This document shows, piece after piece, positions 25,011 to 33,555 of a DNA stretch of 64,000 nt. Made by a program: the position numbers and the translations under genes. Positions within the stretch are counted from its first letter, which is position 1, and the number at the start of each line of letters is the position of its first letter. Source of the DNA: Lentihominibacter butyricus (GTDB lineage Bacteria > Bacillota > Clostridia > Peptostreptococcales > Anaerovoracaceae); the NCBI RefSeq assembly GCF_025567305.1, contig NZ_JAOQJP010000007.1, positions 62,001 through 126,000 on the forward strand. The letters are read 5' to 3'. The notes beneath the pieces are model-generated. The model saw only the letters and a list, made by a program, of their open reading frames with translations, did no database searches and was not told the DNA's origin.

Positions 25011-26297
25011 CTACAGGAACTTGTCCAGCTCTGCTTCCACCTGTTTTCTTTTTTTGATTTTCGGATGATCGATGATGCTGCCTCTTGCCACGATCATCTC
25101 GAGATCCCGCAGAGCGCGAAGGTCTTCCAGCGGGTTCCCGGCGGTGACGATCATATCTGCGGCTTTTCCTTTCTCGATGGATCCGGTGATATCCCCGATA
25201 CCGGCGAGCTCAGCGCTTCGGCTGGTCGCGGTATATATGGCGAAAGAGTTGGAGACGCCGACGTATCTGTGGAAGTAGTAAAGCTCGCGCCAGAAGTCGT
25301 ATTGAGTGATCCATGGACAGCCGACGTCATTGCCGAGAACGACAGGGATATCGTTTTCAAGAGCTGCTTTCGCGCAGTCAACGATACCTTCGAAAACGAC
25401 GTTGCCGTTGTACTGCTCCACTTCGCTCGCGTTGCTGACGGAACGGTCGAACAGAGCGTACGGCAGGGCCGGCGAGATCGTAGTGCAGAGGAACGCTCCG
25501 CGCTCTTTGAAAAGCCTTATCATATCGTCATCGAGCTCAGCGCCGTGCTCGATGGAGTCTACTCCGTTTTCCAGTGCGGCACGGACGCCTTCAGGAGATT
25601 CGACGTGTGCAGCGACAAGATAGCCGTCTGCATGTGCCTGACTGCATACCTCGCGAATCATTTCCGGCGGCATCTTCATTTCACCGGGAACACCTTTTTC
25701 TTTAGCATCCAGCACTCCGCCGGTGATCATGAGCTTGATGAGATCGACTTTTTCTTCCTTTGATTTCTCAAGCTGCCTGAGCGCATCCGGAATACTTGCC
25801 GCAGCGACGGCGACGGATCCTGCCATGTGTCCTCCGGGAACGGATATCCCCTGATTGGCGGCGAGGATGCGGGGACCGGTCTTGGCGCCTGATTCGATCT
25901 CGTCGCGCAGACGTGTATCGAAATCGGCGAGTCCTCCGACTGTTCGTATAGTCGTGACGCCGCCCATAAGCTCGTCCTTTGCAAAACCTGCTACCATTTT
26001 ATAGGCGATCGCCCTGGTGAGAGAGGTGCTCATGATATTTTTAACCAGCTTCTCGTTATCGCGCTGCTTTTTCTGAGGCTTTCCGTTGCCTGCGAGATGT
26101 ACGTGCATGTTGATCAGCCCGGGAAGTATGTAACGCCCGTGAAGGTCGATGACATCGTAGCCGCTGAGATCGAGATCTGCCGTATCAGGTACGATATCAG
26201 CGATAATGCCGTCATGCACCAGGATGCAGAGCCCTTTCTGTATTTTCATATCTCTGGTCCCGTCCAGAATAAGTCCGTTTCTAAATGCGTGATCCAT
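25011..26297 (-). CDS. Metal-dependent amidohydrolase (imidazolonepropionase/prolidase-like)
   Basis: A 428-residue TIM-barrel hydrolase of the amidohydrolase superfamily. Metal ligands are visible: HVH at residues 65-67, a probable carboxylated Lys in DLIKLMITGG, His in AAHVES, His in SIEHGAE and Asp in LGNDVG. This matches the group annotated as Xaa-Pro dipeptidase or imidazolonepropionase-like; substrate is unknown, likely a small amide or N-acyl amino acid. The N- and C-terminal beta-sandwich (LDGTRD..., KGKAADMIVTAGNPLEDL) is complete. No signal peptide, so cytoplasmic. Monocistronic. Confidence 0.9.
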   Translation of the reverse strand: MDHAFRNGLILDGTRDMKIQKGLCILVHDGIIADIVPDTADLDLSGYDVIDLHGRYILPGLINMHVHLAGNGKPQKKQRDNEKLVKNIMSTSLTRAIAYKMVAGFAKDELMGGVTTIRTVGGLADFDTRLRDEIESGAKTGPRILAANQGISVPGGHMAGSVAVAAASIPDALRQLEKSKEEKVDLIKLMITGGVLDAKEKGVPGEMKMPPEMIREVCSQAHADGYLVAAHVESPEGVRAALENGVDSIEHGAELDDDMIRLFKERGAFLCTTISPALPYALFDRSVSNASEVEQYNGNVVFEGIVDCAKAALENDIPVVLGNDVGCPWITQYDFWRELYYFHRYVGVSNSFAIYTATSRSAELAGIGDITGSIEKGKAADMIVTAGNPLEDLRALRDLEMIVARGSIIDHPKIKKRKQVEAELDKFL

Positions 26298-26967
26298 AAT
26301 AATTCTCCGATCCTTTTTCCTTGGATTTGCTTGTTTTAACTATACACCAGATCGCAGAGCGTTTGCAAGATTTAGTGCCGTGCGTCATCTGTTACGGTGA
26401 GGATTGTCGGACACGTCAGCTACAGCGAAACCTGCGCTCTGACGGCATACGGCTTTTATGCAAAGTTTATGCACGTGTGCTTGAGTCTGAGCGATCAGTT
26501 CGGAAATCGCAAATGTATATAAATCATGCTTGAGAGGAGTGTTTTGATACAGTGCATTGTATTTTTTGTGTCTGTTTTCAGTGGATTTCGTAAATGGGTT
26601 TCTGTCGGCTTTCAGCAGGTTTTGCAAAGGCTGCAGCTGAGCTGAAACCTGCAGGGATTTTAGTGAATTGCATGCATAATTATTAGCTAAATACTTGCGA
26701 ATATGCATAAATATTCATATATAAATTTTTCCAAATTTGAGATGTTACGAAACATCCCAAAAAGCGCGGATTTCATATATTTGACAGTTATTGGAAATAA
26801 CGACCTGCGGGTTTTATAATAGAAAATCGCATCTTTCGGTATTCCGGGCGGAGTTTTATCAGGCTTTTGCAGATCCGGCGGTATCGCATGCATATCAGAT
26901 AAGCAACAGCGTGTTGCTTGTCTGTGAAAAGGTTCTGTGTTAAAGTTGCATAAAGGAGGTGCTCTAT
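26298..26967. other. 670-base gene-free regulatory region
   Basis: No coding frame is convincing here. Structures seen: an inverted repeat GCAGGTTT/AAACCTGC (26615-26622, 26645-26652) with another AAACCTGC at 26428; two ARG-box-like sites ATGCATAATTATTAGC (26672-26687) and ATGCATAAATATTCAT (26703-26718) spaced 31 bases centre to centre; a dyad GATGTT-N4-AACATC (26741-26756); a promoter with an operator-like dyad (26787-26820); and a perfect 8-bp hairpin in the leader (26901-26919). The density of dyads suggests several regulators act between the divergent genes. Confidence 0.5.
26787..26820 (+). promoter_or_regulatory. Promoter and dyad operator of the HTH/zinc-ribbon gene
   Basis: TTGGAA (26791-26796), 18-base spacer, TATAAT (26815-26820). 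The dyad GTTATT-GGA-AATAAC (26787-26801) covers the -35 box, a placement typical of autorepression by an XRE-type regulator such as the one encoded downstream. Confidence 0.5.
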
Positions 26968-27408
26968 ATGGATACAAAGGATATTTTATACAGCCTGAGA
27001 ACGGAAAAAGGGCTTTCACAGGATGAACTGGCAGAAAAAGTTTTTGTTACAAGACAGGCGGTGTCGCGCTGGGAAAACGGTGAAACGACGCCCAATGTGG
27101 AGACTTTGAAACTGCTTTCAAGGTTCTTTGATGTTTCTATCAACACTTTGCTCGGCTCGCCGAGACAACTGGTATGCCAGTGCTGCGGCATGCCTCTTGA
27201 AGATGGTACTACCAGCAGAGAGCCGGACGGTTCTTTTAATGAGGAGTACTGCAAGTGGTGTTATACCGATGGCGAGTTCAAGTACACAAGTAAAGAGCAG
27301 CTGATCGATTTCTGTGTAGAACATATGGCAAATGAGAACTGGCCGGCAGAGCAGATCCGCGCGCATATGGAGGCGGTTGTGCCGGAGTTGAATCACTGGA
27401 AAAAATGA
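26968..27408 (+). CDS. XRE-family HTH regulator with C-terminal zinc ribbon
   Basis: The 146-residue protein has a Cro/CI-type helix-turn-helix (LRTEKGLSQDELAEKVFVTRQAVSRWENGE, about residues 9-38) and, after a short linker, a zinc-ribbon domain with CQCCG and YCKWCY (CxxC pairs about 67-70 and 92-95) followed by a helical tail. DNA binding is likely; the zinc ribbon may sense metal or redox, which is inference. Start at 26968 is set by AAAGGAGG; an in-frame GTG at 26959 overlaps that site. It precedes the C39-like lipoprotein gene by 35 bases, so the two are probably co-transcribed. Confidence 0.85.
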   Translation: MDTKDILYSLRTEKGLSQDELAEKVFVTRQAVSRWENGETTPNVETLKLLSRFFDVSINTLLGSPRQLVCQCCGMPLEDGTTSREPDGSFNEEYCKWCYTDGEFKYTSKEQLIDFCVEHMANENWPAEQIRAHMEAVVPELNHWKK

Positions 27409-27443
27409 TCAGCAGATAGATCAGAAACTGTGGAGGCGTGCGT

Positions 27444-28202
27444 ATGAGAAAGTCATGCGGAATAAAATCATATGGAATATTGAAGCTCGTTTTATGGTGT
27501 ACGTTAGCCGTCTGCGCCGGAGCTGCGTGCATGTCCCTGTCGTCATGCGGGACGGCAAAGGAAGAGCGTGGGCAGACCGAGCAGGCCCAGAGCCTTTATG
27601 CAGGCAAAACACAGGAAGCTGATGTCTTTATCGAGATCCCGGATCTGCGTCAGTACGGAGGCTATACCTGCGGAACGACATGTGTGCAGATGCTGATGAA
27701 CTGGATCGATCCATACAACAGCGACCTGAATCTGGCGACATATGAAGAAGAACTCGGGACAAATGAGGAAGCAGGGACTCCTCCGGAAAATATAGTCGAG
27801 TATTTTGAAGAGAATGAAGTGAAGATATCTGCGAAAGAAAAGCGAACGGCAGACGATCTGATATCAGCACTTGATCGGGGACATCCTGTGCTTATGTGCA
27901 TACAGGCGTGGTCTTCGTCAGAAGAAGGAGACGGATATAATACAACAGATTCCAATGATGCAGATACATATCTGACGGAAGGACACTGGGTCATATGCGT
28001 CGGCTACCAGGATAAGAAGGGCGGATATGTATTCTACTTTAATGATCCGGCATGCGTCGGACACTGTATGATGAGTGAAAAAGACCTGGATGAACGCTGG
28101 ATCGATATGGATGCCCGGGGGAAAATTTACGACCATTATGGTATCGAGATCGAGGAAGATGTGGAAATCTATGATCCGGATGGGATATTTTATCTTGAAT
28201 AG
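27444..28202 (+). CDS. Lipoprotein with a C39-like cysteine peptidase domain
   Basis: The 252-residue protein has a lipoprotein signal (hydrophobic segment then lipobox SLSSC about residue 33) and a papain-fold C39_2-type domain: Cys76 in YTCGTTCVQMLM, His181 in GHWVICVGY and Asn200-Asp201 in YFNDPA. This group includes the peptidase domain of bacteriocin exporters and stand-alone relatives, but there is no ABC transporter here, so it acts outside the cell on an unknown peptide. Start at 27444 by GGAGG with 7-base spacing. A strong terminator follows, so it is a separate transcript from the surface-protein operon downstream. Confidence 0.8.
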   Translation: MRKSCGIKSYGILKLVLWCTLAVCAGAACMSLSSCGTAKEERGQTEQAQSLYAGKTQEADVFIEIPDLRQYGGYTCGTTCVQMLMNWIDPYNSDLNLATYEEELGTNEEAGTPPENIVEYFEENEVKISAKEKRTADDLISALDRGHPVLMCIQAWSSSEEGDGYNTTDSNDADTYLTEGHWVICVGYQDKKGGYVFYFNDPACVGHCMMSEKDLDERWIDMDARGKIYDHYGIEIEEDVEIYDPDGIFYLE

Positions 28203-28268
28203 AGCTCCTTTAACAGTGAATTAAAAAATATCGGCACGATATAATATGATATGGAATGATGGCGCTAA

Positions 28269-28306
28269 GCTGCGGCCTTTTATGCAAAGAGCCGCAGTTC
28301 TTTTTT
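28269..28306 (+). terminator. Terminator of the HTH-lipoprotein unit
   Basis: CTGCGGC (28269-28275) pairs with GCCGCAG (28290-28296), followed by TTCTTTTTTT. The stretch 28203-28528 otherwise holds the promoter and leader of the next operon. Confidence 0.9.
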
Positions 28307-28403
28307 TGCAAAAAAACGCAGTATACGTCTGGCTGTGAGTATTTGACAGGCATAGGTGACAGAGGGTACAAGACACTAAAATACAATTTTTTCCAAGAAA
28401 CCG

Positions 28404-28432
28404 TTGACAGAAAATGTAAATGGATATATAAT
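28404..28432 (+). promoter_or_regulatory. Consensus sigma-A promoter of the surface-protein operon
   Basis: Perfect TTGACA (28404-28409), 17-base spacer, perfect TATAAT (28427-28432). Such a strong promoter implies tight control elsewhere. The leader of about 90 bases holds a GC-rich hairpin (TCCGGG/CCCGGA near 28460-28480), not followed by a T-run. Confidence 0.9.
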
Positions 28433-28528
28433 CCAGATATAGTAAAAAATTCATTAAAATCCGGGCGCGGATCCCGGAAAGCGGCCGGGATCGAAGACCC
28501 TGGCACGGTCAAAAAGGAGGAAAAAAAG

Positions 28529-29170
28529 GTGATTGGAAAAATGGAAAACAGGAAGTCAAAGTTCAGGAAGTGCGCAGCGGCGGCACTGGCGGTGATGACG
28601 CTTGCATCAGCGGGTGCGACGCTTGCATTCTTTACAGATCGGGAGGAGAAGGTAAACACCTTTACGGTCGGAAATATCGACATACAGCTGGAAGAACCGC
28701 AATGGGATCCGGATAAAGGTAAGGATATCACTCCTGATAAAGAGGTGCCGAAGGATCCTCAGATCACTAACACCGGAGCCAACGATGCATACGTGTTCAT
28801 GGAAGTCAGCGTGCCGAGAAGCGAGGTCAGGACAGTGAATGATGACGGCAGTCTCAGTGAGGTTCTCATGCAGGACCTGTTCACTTATGAGACGAATGAG
28901 GGATGGACTCTGATGAGAAAGCAGTCAAACGGCGACAGCACTACGTATTATTATGCATATACTGACGCGGATAATACGATGAAGGCGCTGAAGCCGGAAG
29001 AGACTACGACTCCTGTGTTCAGCAGTGTAAAATTCATAAACATGACAGAGGGAGAGCTTGAAGGCAAAGATATTTCCATAAACGTCATTTCGAGAGGAAT
29101 ACAGACGGAAGATCTTGATCTAACGGATCCGTTAGACATATATGCAGTGATCGTAGGAGGTATGAAATAG
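28529..29170 (+). CDS. TasA/camelysin-type secreted fibre protein with SipW-class signal sequence
   Basis: The 213-residue protein starts with a Lys/Arg-rich region and a hydrophobic segment ending in AGATLAFFTD, then NTFTVGNIDIQLEEP, the mature-start pattern of TasA/camelysin proteins cleaved by the SipW signal peptidase. The mature part is an acidic beta-sandwich with ITPDKEVPKDPQITNTGANDAYVFMEVSVP. Such proteins form biofilm-matrix fibres or surface layers in Bacillota. GTG start at 28529 chosen by AAAGGAGG at 8-base spacing; ATG at 28541 is the alternative. First gene of a four-gene operon. Confidence 0.82.
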   Translation: MIGKMENRKSKFRKCAAAALAVMTLASAGATLAFFTDREEKVNTFTVGNIDIQLEEPQWDPDKGKDITPDKEVPKDPQITNTGANDAYVFMEVSVPRSEVRTVNDDGSLSEVLMQDLFTYETNEGWTLMRKQSNGDSTTYYYAYTDADNTMKALKPEETTTPVFSSVKFINMTEGELEGKDISINVISRGIQTEDLDLTDPLDIYAVIVGGMK

Positions 29171-29191
29171 AGCGAGAGGTAAGTGGGTGAG

Positions 29192-29698
29192 ATGAAAAGC
29201 AAATACCAGCCGGGGACAGCGAGTATCGCAGTCGCACTGATGGCGGTGATCCTGCTGATATCGGCAGACGTGGCGGCGGCACTGCTGATCGCCCGTCATT
29301 CTCTGGACAATGATTTCACTGTTGGGGAGAATATCAGCTCTATCGAAGAAAAATTTGATGAGTATGATGCGTTCAAGGCAGGGGAAACGTATGAAAAAAA
29401 TGTAGCAGTGCGCAATGAAGGGAGTGTCGACTGCTATGTGAGAGTATTTGCCGAGGTGGAGGATCCGATCGTTTCGGAGTCTCTGAAGATAGATTTCAAT
29501 GACAGAGAATGGACTGAGAAACAGAACGACGGGTACTATTACTACAGGAAAGTTCTCAGGTCCGGAGAAGTGACGGAACCTCTGTTCACTCAGATAACTG
29601 CGGCAAAGGATATAGACAGCTTCAGGATGATATGCTACAGCGAAACGGTACAGTCGGAAGGCAGCTCTGACGTCATTAGCGCATTCAGTGGCAGATGA
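29192..29698 (+). CDS. Second TasA-like secreted protein
   Basis: A 168-residue exported protein with a single N-terminal hydrophobic segment (about residues 10-35), then NDFTVGENISSIEEKFDEYDAFKAGETYEKNVAVRNEG, the same N-x-F-T-V-G pattern as the preceding protein, and a tyrosine-rich stretch (YYYYRK) in the mature part. It probably belongs to the same camelysin-like fold and may be a minor fibre component. Start at 29192 is a choice; GTG at 29183 is possible. It lies 21 bases after the first gene. Confidence 0.7.
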   Translation: MKSKYQPGTASIAVALMAVILLISADVAAALLIARHSLDNDFTVGENISSIEEKFDEYDAFKAGETYEKNVAVRNEGSVDCYVRVFAEVEDPIVSESLKIDFNDREWTEKQNDGYYYYRKVLRSGEVTEPLFTQITAAKDIDSFRMICYSETVQSEGSSDVISAFSGR

Positions 29699-29712
29699 AA
29701 GAAGGTGCAGAT

Positions 29713-31773
29713 ATGAAATTTGGATCGATACAGAAAAAGCTGGCGGCAGTGTGCCTTGTTGCAGCGGTTTTGATCACGTATACATCTGCCGTGTCTGCTG
29801 TGGCGACAGGCACAGTTCCGGACAGCAGCGCCATAGTTCCGTCAGGTTATACCTTCGATACCGGGTATATCAATGCTGAGTGGACGATAAATGATGCGTA
29901 TAAAAACGTGATAACTGTTATGGACAAGCGGTCGGGAGAAGGGTGCATAAGCTTTGTCGTGGCGAAGAACGATTCATCGACGAAGACTTATACAGATCCG
30001 CTGACTGTTATATACAGGAATGCAGGAAAGATAAACGGAAGATATGTTGACATAAAGCTCAATGTGGACAAGCTGGTGCAGACCGGCAGCACTAATACGA
30101 ATATCGTCAACTGCGACGGCGAGTTCTTGTGTCTGTGGTCGGATGTGACCGATGTTTCGTCTCACAAGACTACGGGAACGAGGTACAAGCTGACACATAC
30201 GACAGACCTTTCGTATACGATAACGTATGCTGATGACGGCAGTCTGGTGGAGTTCCCGTGCTTTCAGGCTGTGACGGATCTTGACACATTCCAGAATGTC
30301 GCGTCGGTCGCAGAGGGATTCGTGCCTGTTTCGGGATACAACACGGCGTATCTGTATCCGGGTAGCCTGCTCAAACAGCAGAACGGGGGATTCTTCGCGC
30401 CTTCGCAGCTCGAAACCAACGGGACTGATTCATATACGAAGACAGGACTGTATATAACGACTGATAACGGAAAATTCACGGGCAGATTTTACGGTACGAA
30501 CTGCAGGACGCAGCTGCTCATATACAATCAGTACAGATCGGGGATGCTGCCAAAGCCTTCCCTGTATATCGACGGCTCGCATGTCTATGAGCCGGGAGAA
30601 GACGTGCTGATAAATGTGAAACAGAATATAGGCAAACTGTTCGTGGATACGGTAACGAGATATACGCAATTTGTGATATCGGATGATGTCCCGCAGGGAC
30701 TTTCGTATAAATCAGCCAGGGTCCTGGACGAATCAGGCGGTGATGTCACAGATAAAGGAACACTGAGCTACGATGAAACTTCAAGAACAGTGAAGTTCGA
30801 GTTTTCGAGCGGATTCATACAGTCTCAGAGCAGCTATGACGGGAGTCAGTATACGCTGGAGATAACGGCAGCTGCGGACAGCCCGGAAGGCGGCAGTGCG
30901 GTGATAACCGATACAGCGAGATCGACCATATCGGGAATAGATCAGGAGACTAATGAACAGTCGCTGAAAGTGGACACGCCGTACCATGTTTCATATGAAT
31001 ATGTGAGCGGATCACAGGGGCGGAGCCTGCCCGAGGAAATAAGCGTTTCAAAAGGAGCATATGCCATTTCGGACAGTGAGACATATTATCAGGGGGATGA
31101 AGTGCTGAGAAAGGAGAGCCCTGCGGAAGGTGAAAAGCTTGAGATCAGAGATGATGACGGCAGTCCTTACGGCTCCTGGGTACTGTCCTGGGATGAGGAA
31201 AAGAAAACGGTGGAAAACGCGGATATAGTTTTTACGGGAACGTGGAGATACGTGCCGGCTCCTCGCCTGGTGATAGTAAAGAAGATGAAAGACTCAAAGG
31301 ATGAGTTCACGGCAGCTCACGGCGAACCGGTATTCCTGTTCAGGATAACCGGCAGCGACTCGGGAAAGTCGTGGTACAGAGCGATTACGTTCAGCAGCGA
31401 GGCTGTAAGAGAGGTCAGGAAAAACGGCTCGTACATGGACAGCGACGGTGTATGCTTCGTGCTCCGTGACGGATATATCTATGGCAGATATGCACCGGTA
31501 TATCTGCCGGAAGACGATTATACAGTGGAAGAAATCGATACATTCAGGTTCATCAACACGCTGGCAGAGTCGAGATATCACGGTGACGAGGTGACTGTTG
31601 CGGATTCTGCGAAGAAAGCAGTGAAGGCGCCGCTCAGGCTGAGCGAGTACAAGCCCGGTCAGGATGGTTTCGGTGCGGATTATATCAGCGTATGCTTTGA
31701 AAATGCGAAAAGCGACTGGGGAAGGCTGTCGCATACTGATATCATCATAAACAGACTGAAGGAGGCGGAGTGA
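29713..31773 (+). CDS. Large exported surface protein with isopeptide/SpaA-like domains
   Basis: A 686-residue secreted protein: signal peptide (about 8-32, ending SAVSAVATG), a large beta-rich N-terminal region (about 40-320), an isopeptide-forming D2-type fimbrial domain (about 300-420, with VLINVKQNIGKLFVDTV and DDVPQGLSYKSARV), a SHIRT/InlB-repeat-like linker (YHVSYEYVSGS...), and a C-terminal prealbumin-like domain starting RLVIVKKMKDSKDEFTAAHGEPVFLF. It has no LPxTG or membrane anchor at its C terminus, so retention may depend on partner proteins. An ATG at 29695 overlaps the previous stop; 29713 has the better ribosome site. Confidence 0.75.
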   Translation: MKFGSIQKKLAAVCLVAAVLITYTSAVSAVATGTVPDSSAIVPSGYTFDTGYINAEWTINDAYKNVITVMDKRSGEGCISFVVAKNDSSTKTYTDPLTVIYRNAGKINGRYVDIKLNVDKLVQTGSTNTNIVNCDGEFLCLWSDVTDVSSHKTTGTRYKLTHTTDLSYTITYADDGSLVEFPCFQAVTDLDTFQNVASVAEGFVPVSGYNTAYLYPGSLLKQQNGGFFAPSQLETNGTDSYTKTGLYITTDNGKFTGRFYGTNCRTQLLIYNQYRSGMLPKPSLYIDGSHVYEPGEDVLINVKQNIGKLFVDTVTRYTQFVISDDVPQGLSYKSARVLDESGGDVTDKGTLSYDETSRTVKFEFSSGFIQSQSSYDGSQYTLEITAAADSPEGGSAVITDTARSTISGIDQETNEQSLKVDTPYHVSYEYVSGSQGRSLPEEISVSKGAYAISDSETYYQGDEVLRKESPAEGEKLEIRDDDGSPYGSWVLSWDEEKKTVENADIVFTGTWRYVPAPRLVIVKKMKDSKDEFTAAHGEPVFLFRITGSDSGKSWYRAITFSSEAVREVRKNGSYMDSDGVCFVLRDGYIYGRYAPVYLPEDDYTVEEIDTFRFINTLAESRYHGDEVTVADSAKKAVKAPLRLSEYKPGQDGFGADYISVCFENAKSDWGRLSHTDIIINRLKEAE

Positions 31774-32969
31774 TGAAAGCACAGATGAAGATATCGCGCA
31801 GAAAGTTCATTGCTGCCGCCGTGCTGCTGATGACTGCGCTCACGGGAACGCTCGTGTATGCGGCATATGTTTCTTCTGCAAAGGTGGCCAATAGCTTCAG
31901 CTCCGGCGGCGTAAACATTGAAGCGGAGTGTTTACAGGAGAGGGACGGCGAGCTGGTACCGGCAGGCGAACTGACCGTTGCGGATCTTGATTCAGTCGTT
32001 TCATATATACCGCGCATAACGAACAGGGCAGAGGAATCATATATACGAGTCAGGCTGGAAGCGGAGAGTGCCGGAGACGATATAAATATCTCAAAATATC
32101 TGTACGGTGTTGACAGCAGGTGGAAAGAGGCCGGAGGATATATGTACTGCACCGAGAGGCTCGCGTGTGATGAGACTGCGGAGCTGTGCAGAGGCTTCGA
32201 GATCCCTGACGACTGGGACTACAGAAAAGAAAACAGGCTGAAAGTAAGAGTCGTAGCCGATGCAGTGCAGGCAAAAAACATATATCCGGATTTCGAGTCA
32301 GAAGCGCCGTGGGGAGATGTGGCGGTCGAAAGATCCGAAGTCAGAGGGCAGTATACAGTCAGAGAAAACGTGCCGGTTTCAGGACAGGGCGCAGTTAAGA
32401 TAGTCTGCGACAGGAGTTCGGGGATATCGGTTTCCGAAGATCGAATGTTCAGTGAGCTGACAGACGGAGTATTCATGCCCGGGGATGAAAGAAGCGGTAG
32501 TCTTGTTATCAGAAACGAGAGAAACCGCAAAGTCAAAGTATTTTTCAAAGCCGTATATGACAGCTCGGAACTGTCCCAGAGCATGCAGCTGAGAATCTGC
32601 AGCAGAAAGAATGACGGCAGCATGTCGGCAGGAAATGCGCAGAATTTCTACAGCGGCCCGATAGGGGACAGGAGGCTTGATGAATACAGGCTAATTGCAG
32701 AGCTGGGCGCAGGTGAAGAGCAGAGGCTGGATATCACCGCATCGCTTCCGGATGAGGCAGACAACCGATGCCAGTTGAAAGATGGCGCAAATATATGGTA
32801 TTTCACTGCTGGTGAGGACGGCACCGAACCTGACACCGGCGAAACAAGCAGCCTCAGCGTACTGCTTATGCTTGTGTCATTGTGCGCGGCAGCCGCTGCG
32901 GCAGCGGCTTTTATCATCGTGTCGCCTGCACGCAGGACAGCCGGCAAAAAACTGCATCAAAAAATATAA
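31773..32969 (+). CDS. Membrane/wall-anchored TasA-like protein with PDTG sorting-type tail
   Basis: A 398-residue exported protein with a twin-Arg-preceded hydrophobic segment (ISRRKFIAAAVLLMTALTGTLVYAAY), then NSFSSGGVNIEAE, a variant of the TasA/SipW-class mature start. The body is beta-rich. The C terminus reads PDTGE (Pro353-Gly356), a 25-residue hydrophobic helix and a basic tail (RRTAGKK), the layout of a cell-wall sorting signal with Leu replaced by Glu. It may anchor the other three products to wall or membrane. Stop and start overlap with the previous gene (TGATG); GGAGG at 7-base spacing. Confidence 0.72.
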   Translation: MKAQMKISRRKFIAAAVLLMTALTGTLVYAAYVSSAKVANSFSSGGVNIEAECLQERDGELVPAGELTVADLDSVVSYIPRITNRAEESYIRVRLEAESAGDDINISKYLYGVDSRWKEAGGYMYCTERLACDETAELCRGFEIPDDWDYRKENRLKVRVVADAVQAKNIYPDFESEAPWGDVAVERSEVRGQYTVRENVPVSGQGAVKIVCDRSSGISVSEDRMFSELTDGVFMPGDERSGSLVIRNERNRKVKVFFKAVYDSSELSQSMQLRICSRKNDGSMSAGNAQNFYSGPIGDRRLDEYRLIAELGAGEEQRLDITASLPDEADNRCQLKDGANIWYFTAGEDGTEPDTGETSSLSVLLMLVSLCAAAAAAAAFIIVSPARRTAGKKLHQKI

Positions 32970-32995
32970 ACTGTACCGGATGCAAGTCGATAATG

Positions 32996-33004
32996 TGATA
33001 TAAT
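32996..33004 (+). promoter_or_regulatory. Extended -10 promoter of the HIT gene
   Basis: TGATATAAT, an extended -10 element, ends 37 bases before the ATG. No terminator separates it from the surface operon, so some readthrough is likely. Confidence 0.5.
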
Positions 33005-33041
33005 ATGGCATAACGACAGCAAGAAGAAAGGAAGTGAGATC

Positions 33042-33383
33042 ATGAGCGATTGCATCTTTTGCCAGATAGGCGAGGGGCAGATACCGTCGAACAAGGTATA
33101 TGAAGACGATAAGATACTTTGTTTCCACGATCTGGACCCACAGGCACCGGTACACGTTCTGATAATACCGAAGAAGCATATCACATCTCTGGATGACGTC
33201 ACTGAAGAAGACAGTGAACTGCTTGGATACATAATGACCAAGGTGAAGGAGATAGCAGCGACACTCGGTCTGGAAAACGGATACAGACTTGTGAACAACT
33301 GCGGCGAAGACGGTCTTCAGACCGTAAAGCATCTTCATTTTCATCTTTTAGGAAAACGAAAGATGACATGGCCGCCGGGCTGA
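33042..33383 (+). CDS. HIT-family (HINT-like) nucleotide hydrolase
   Basis: The 113-residue protein has the histidine triad H97-x-H99-x-H101 in KHLHFHLLG, plus the conserved Cys pair CIFCQI at the N terminus and IIPKKHI. HINT-type proteins hydrolyse purine nucleoside phosphoramidates such as AMP-lysine. It is complete and of normal length, ending in the family-typical Trp-Pro-Pro-Gly. Confidence 0.95.
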   Translation: MSDCIFCQIGEGQIPSNKVYEDDKILCFHDLDPQAPVHVLIIPKKHITSLDDVTEEDSELLGYIMTKVKEIAATLGLENGYRLVNNCGEDGLQTVKHLHFHLLGKRKMTWPPG

Positions 33384-33416
33384 TGACGGGATAAAAGACA
33401 AGAAGCAGAATGATGA

Positions 33417-33485
33417 AAAAAGGCTGTATGCCGGCAGTGCCGGGTGTCAGAGATGACACCGGCGGTCGGATACAGCCTTTTCTTT
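33417..33485. terminator. Long bidirectional terminator between the HIT gene and nadC
   Basis: An outer stem AAAAGGCTGTAT/ATACAGCCTTTT encloses an inner stem GCCGGGTGTC/GACACCGGC. A- and T-runs flank both ends, so it serves both converging transcripts. Confidence 0.92.
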
Positions 33486-33555
33486 CTTATCTTTGATATA
33501 TATGGCAGATATCGCTGAGATCAATGACATGGCGACTGAGCGCTTTCATACGCGG

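Noticed and set aside
24870..25763. 297-codon forward frame over the amidohydrolase gene
   Set aside because: It begins in the bidirectional terminator and is antisense to a complete amidohydrolase with all metal ligands.
26672..26718. True ArgR operator controlling the downstream gene
   Set aside because: Two sites resemble ARG boxes, but spacing and AT-richness make chance likely, and the arc operon itself shows no such box; left only as a noted structure.
28501..28512. Second sigma-54 promoter at TGGCACGG
   Set aside because: The -24-like box has no -12 TTGC at the right distance, and a perfect sigma-A promoter already serves this operon.
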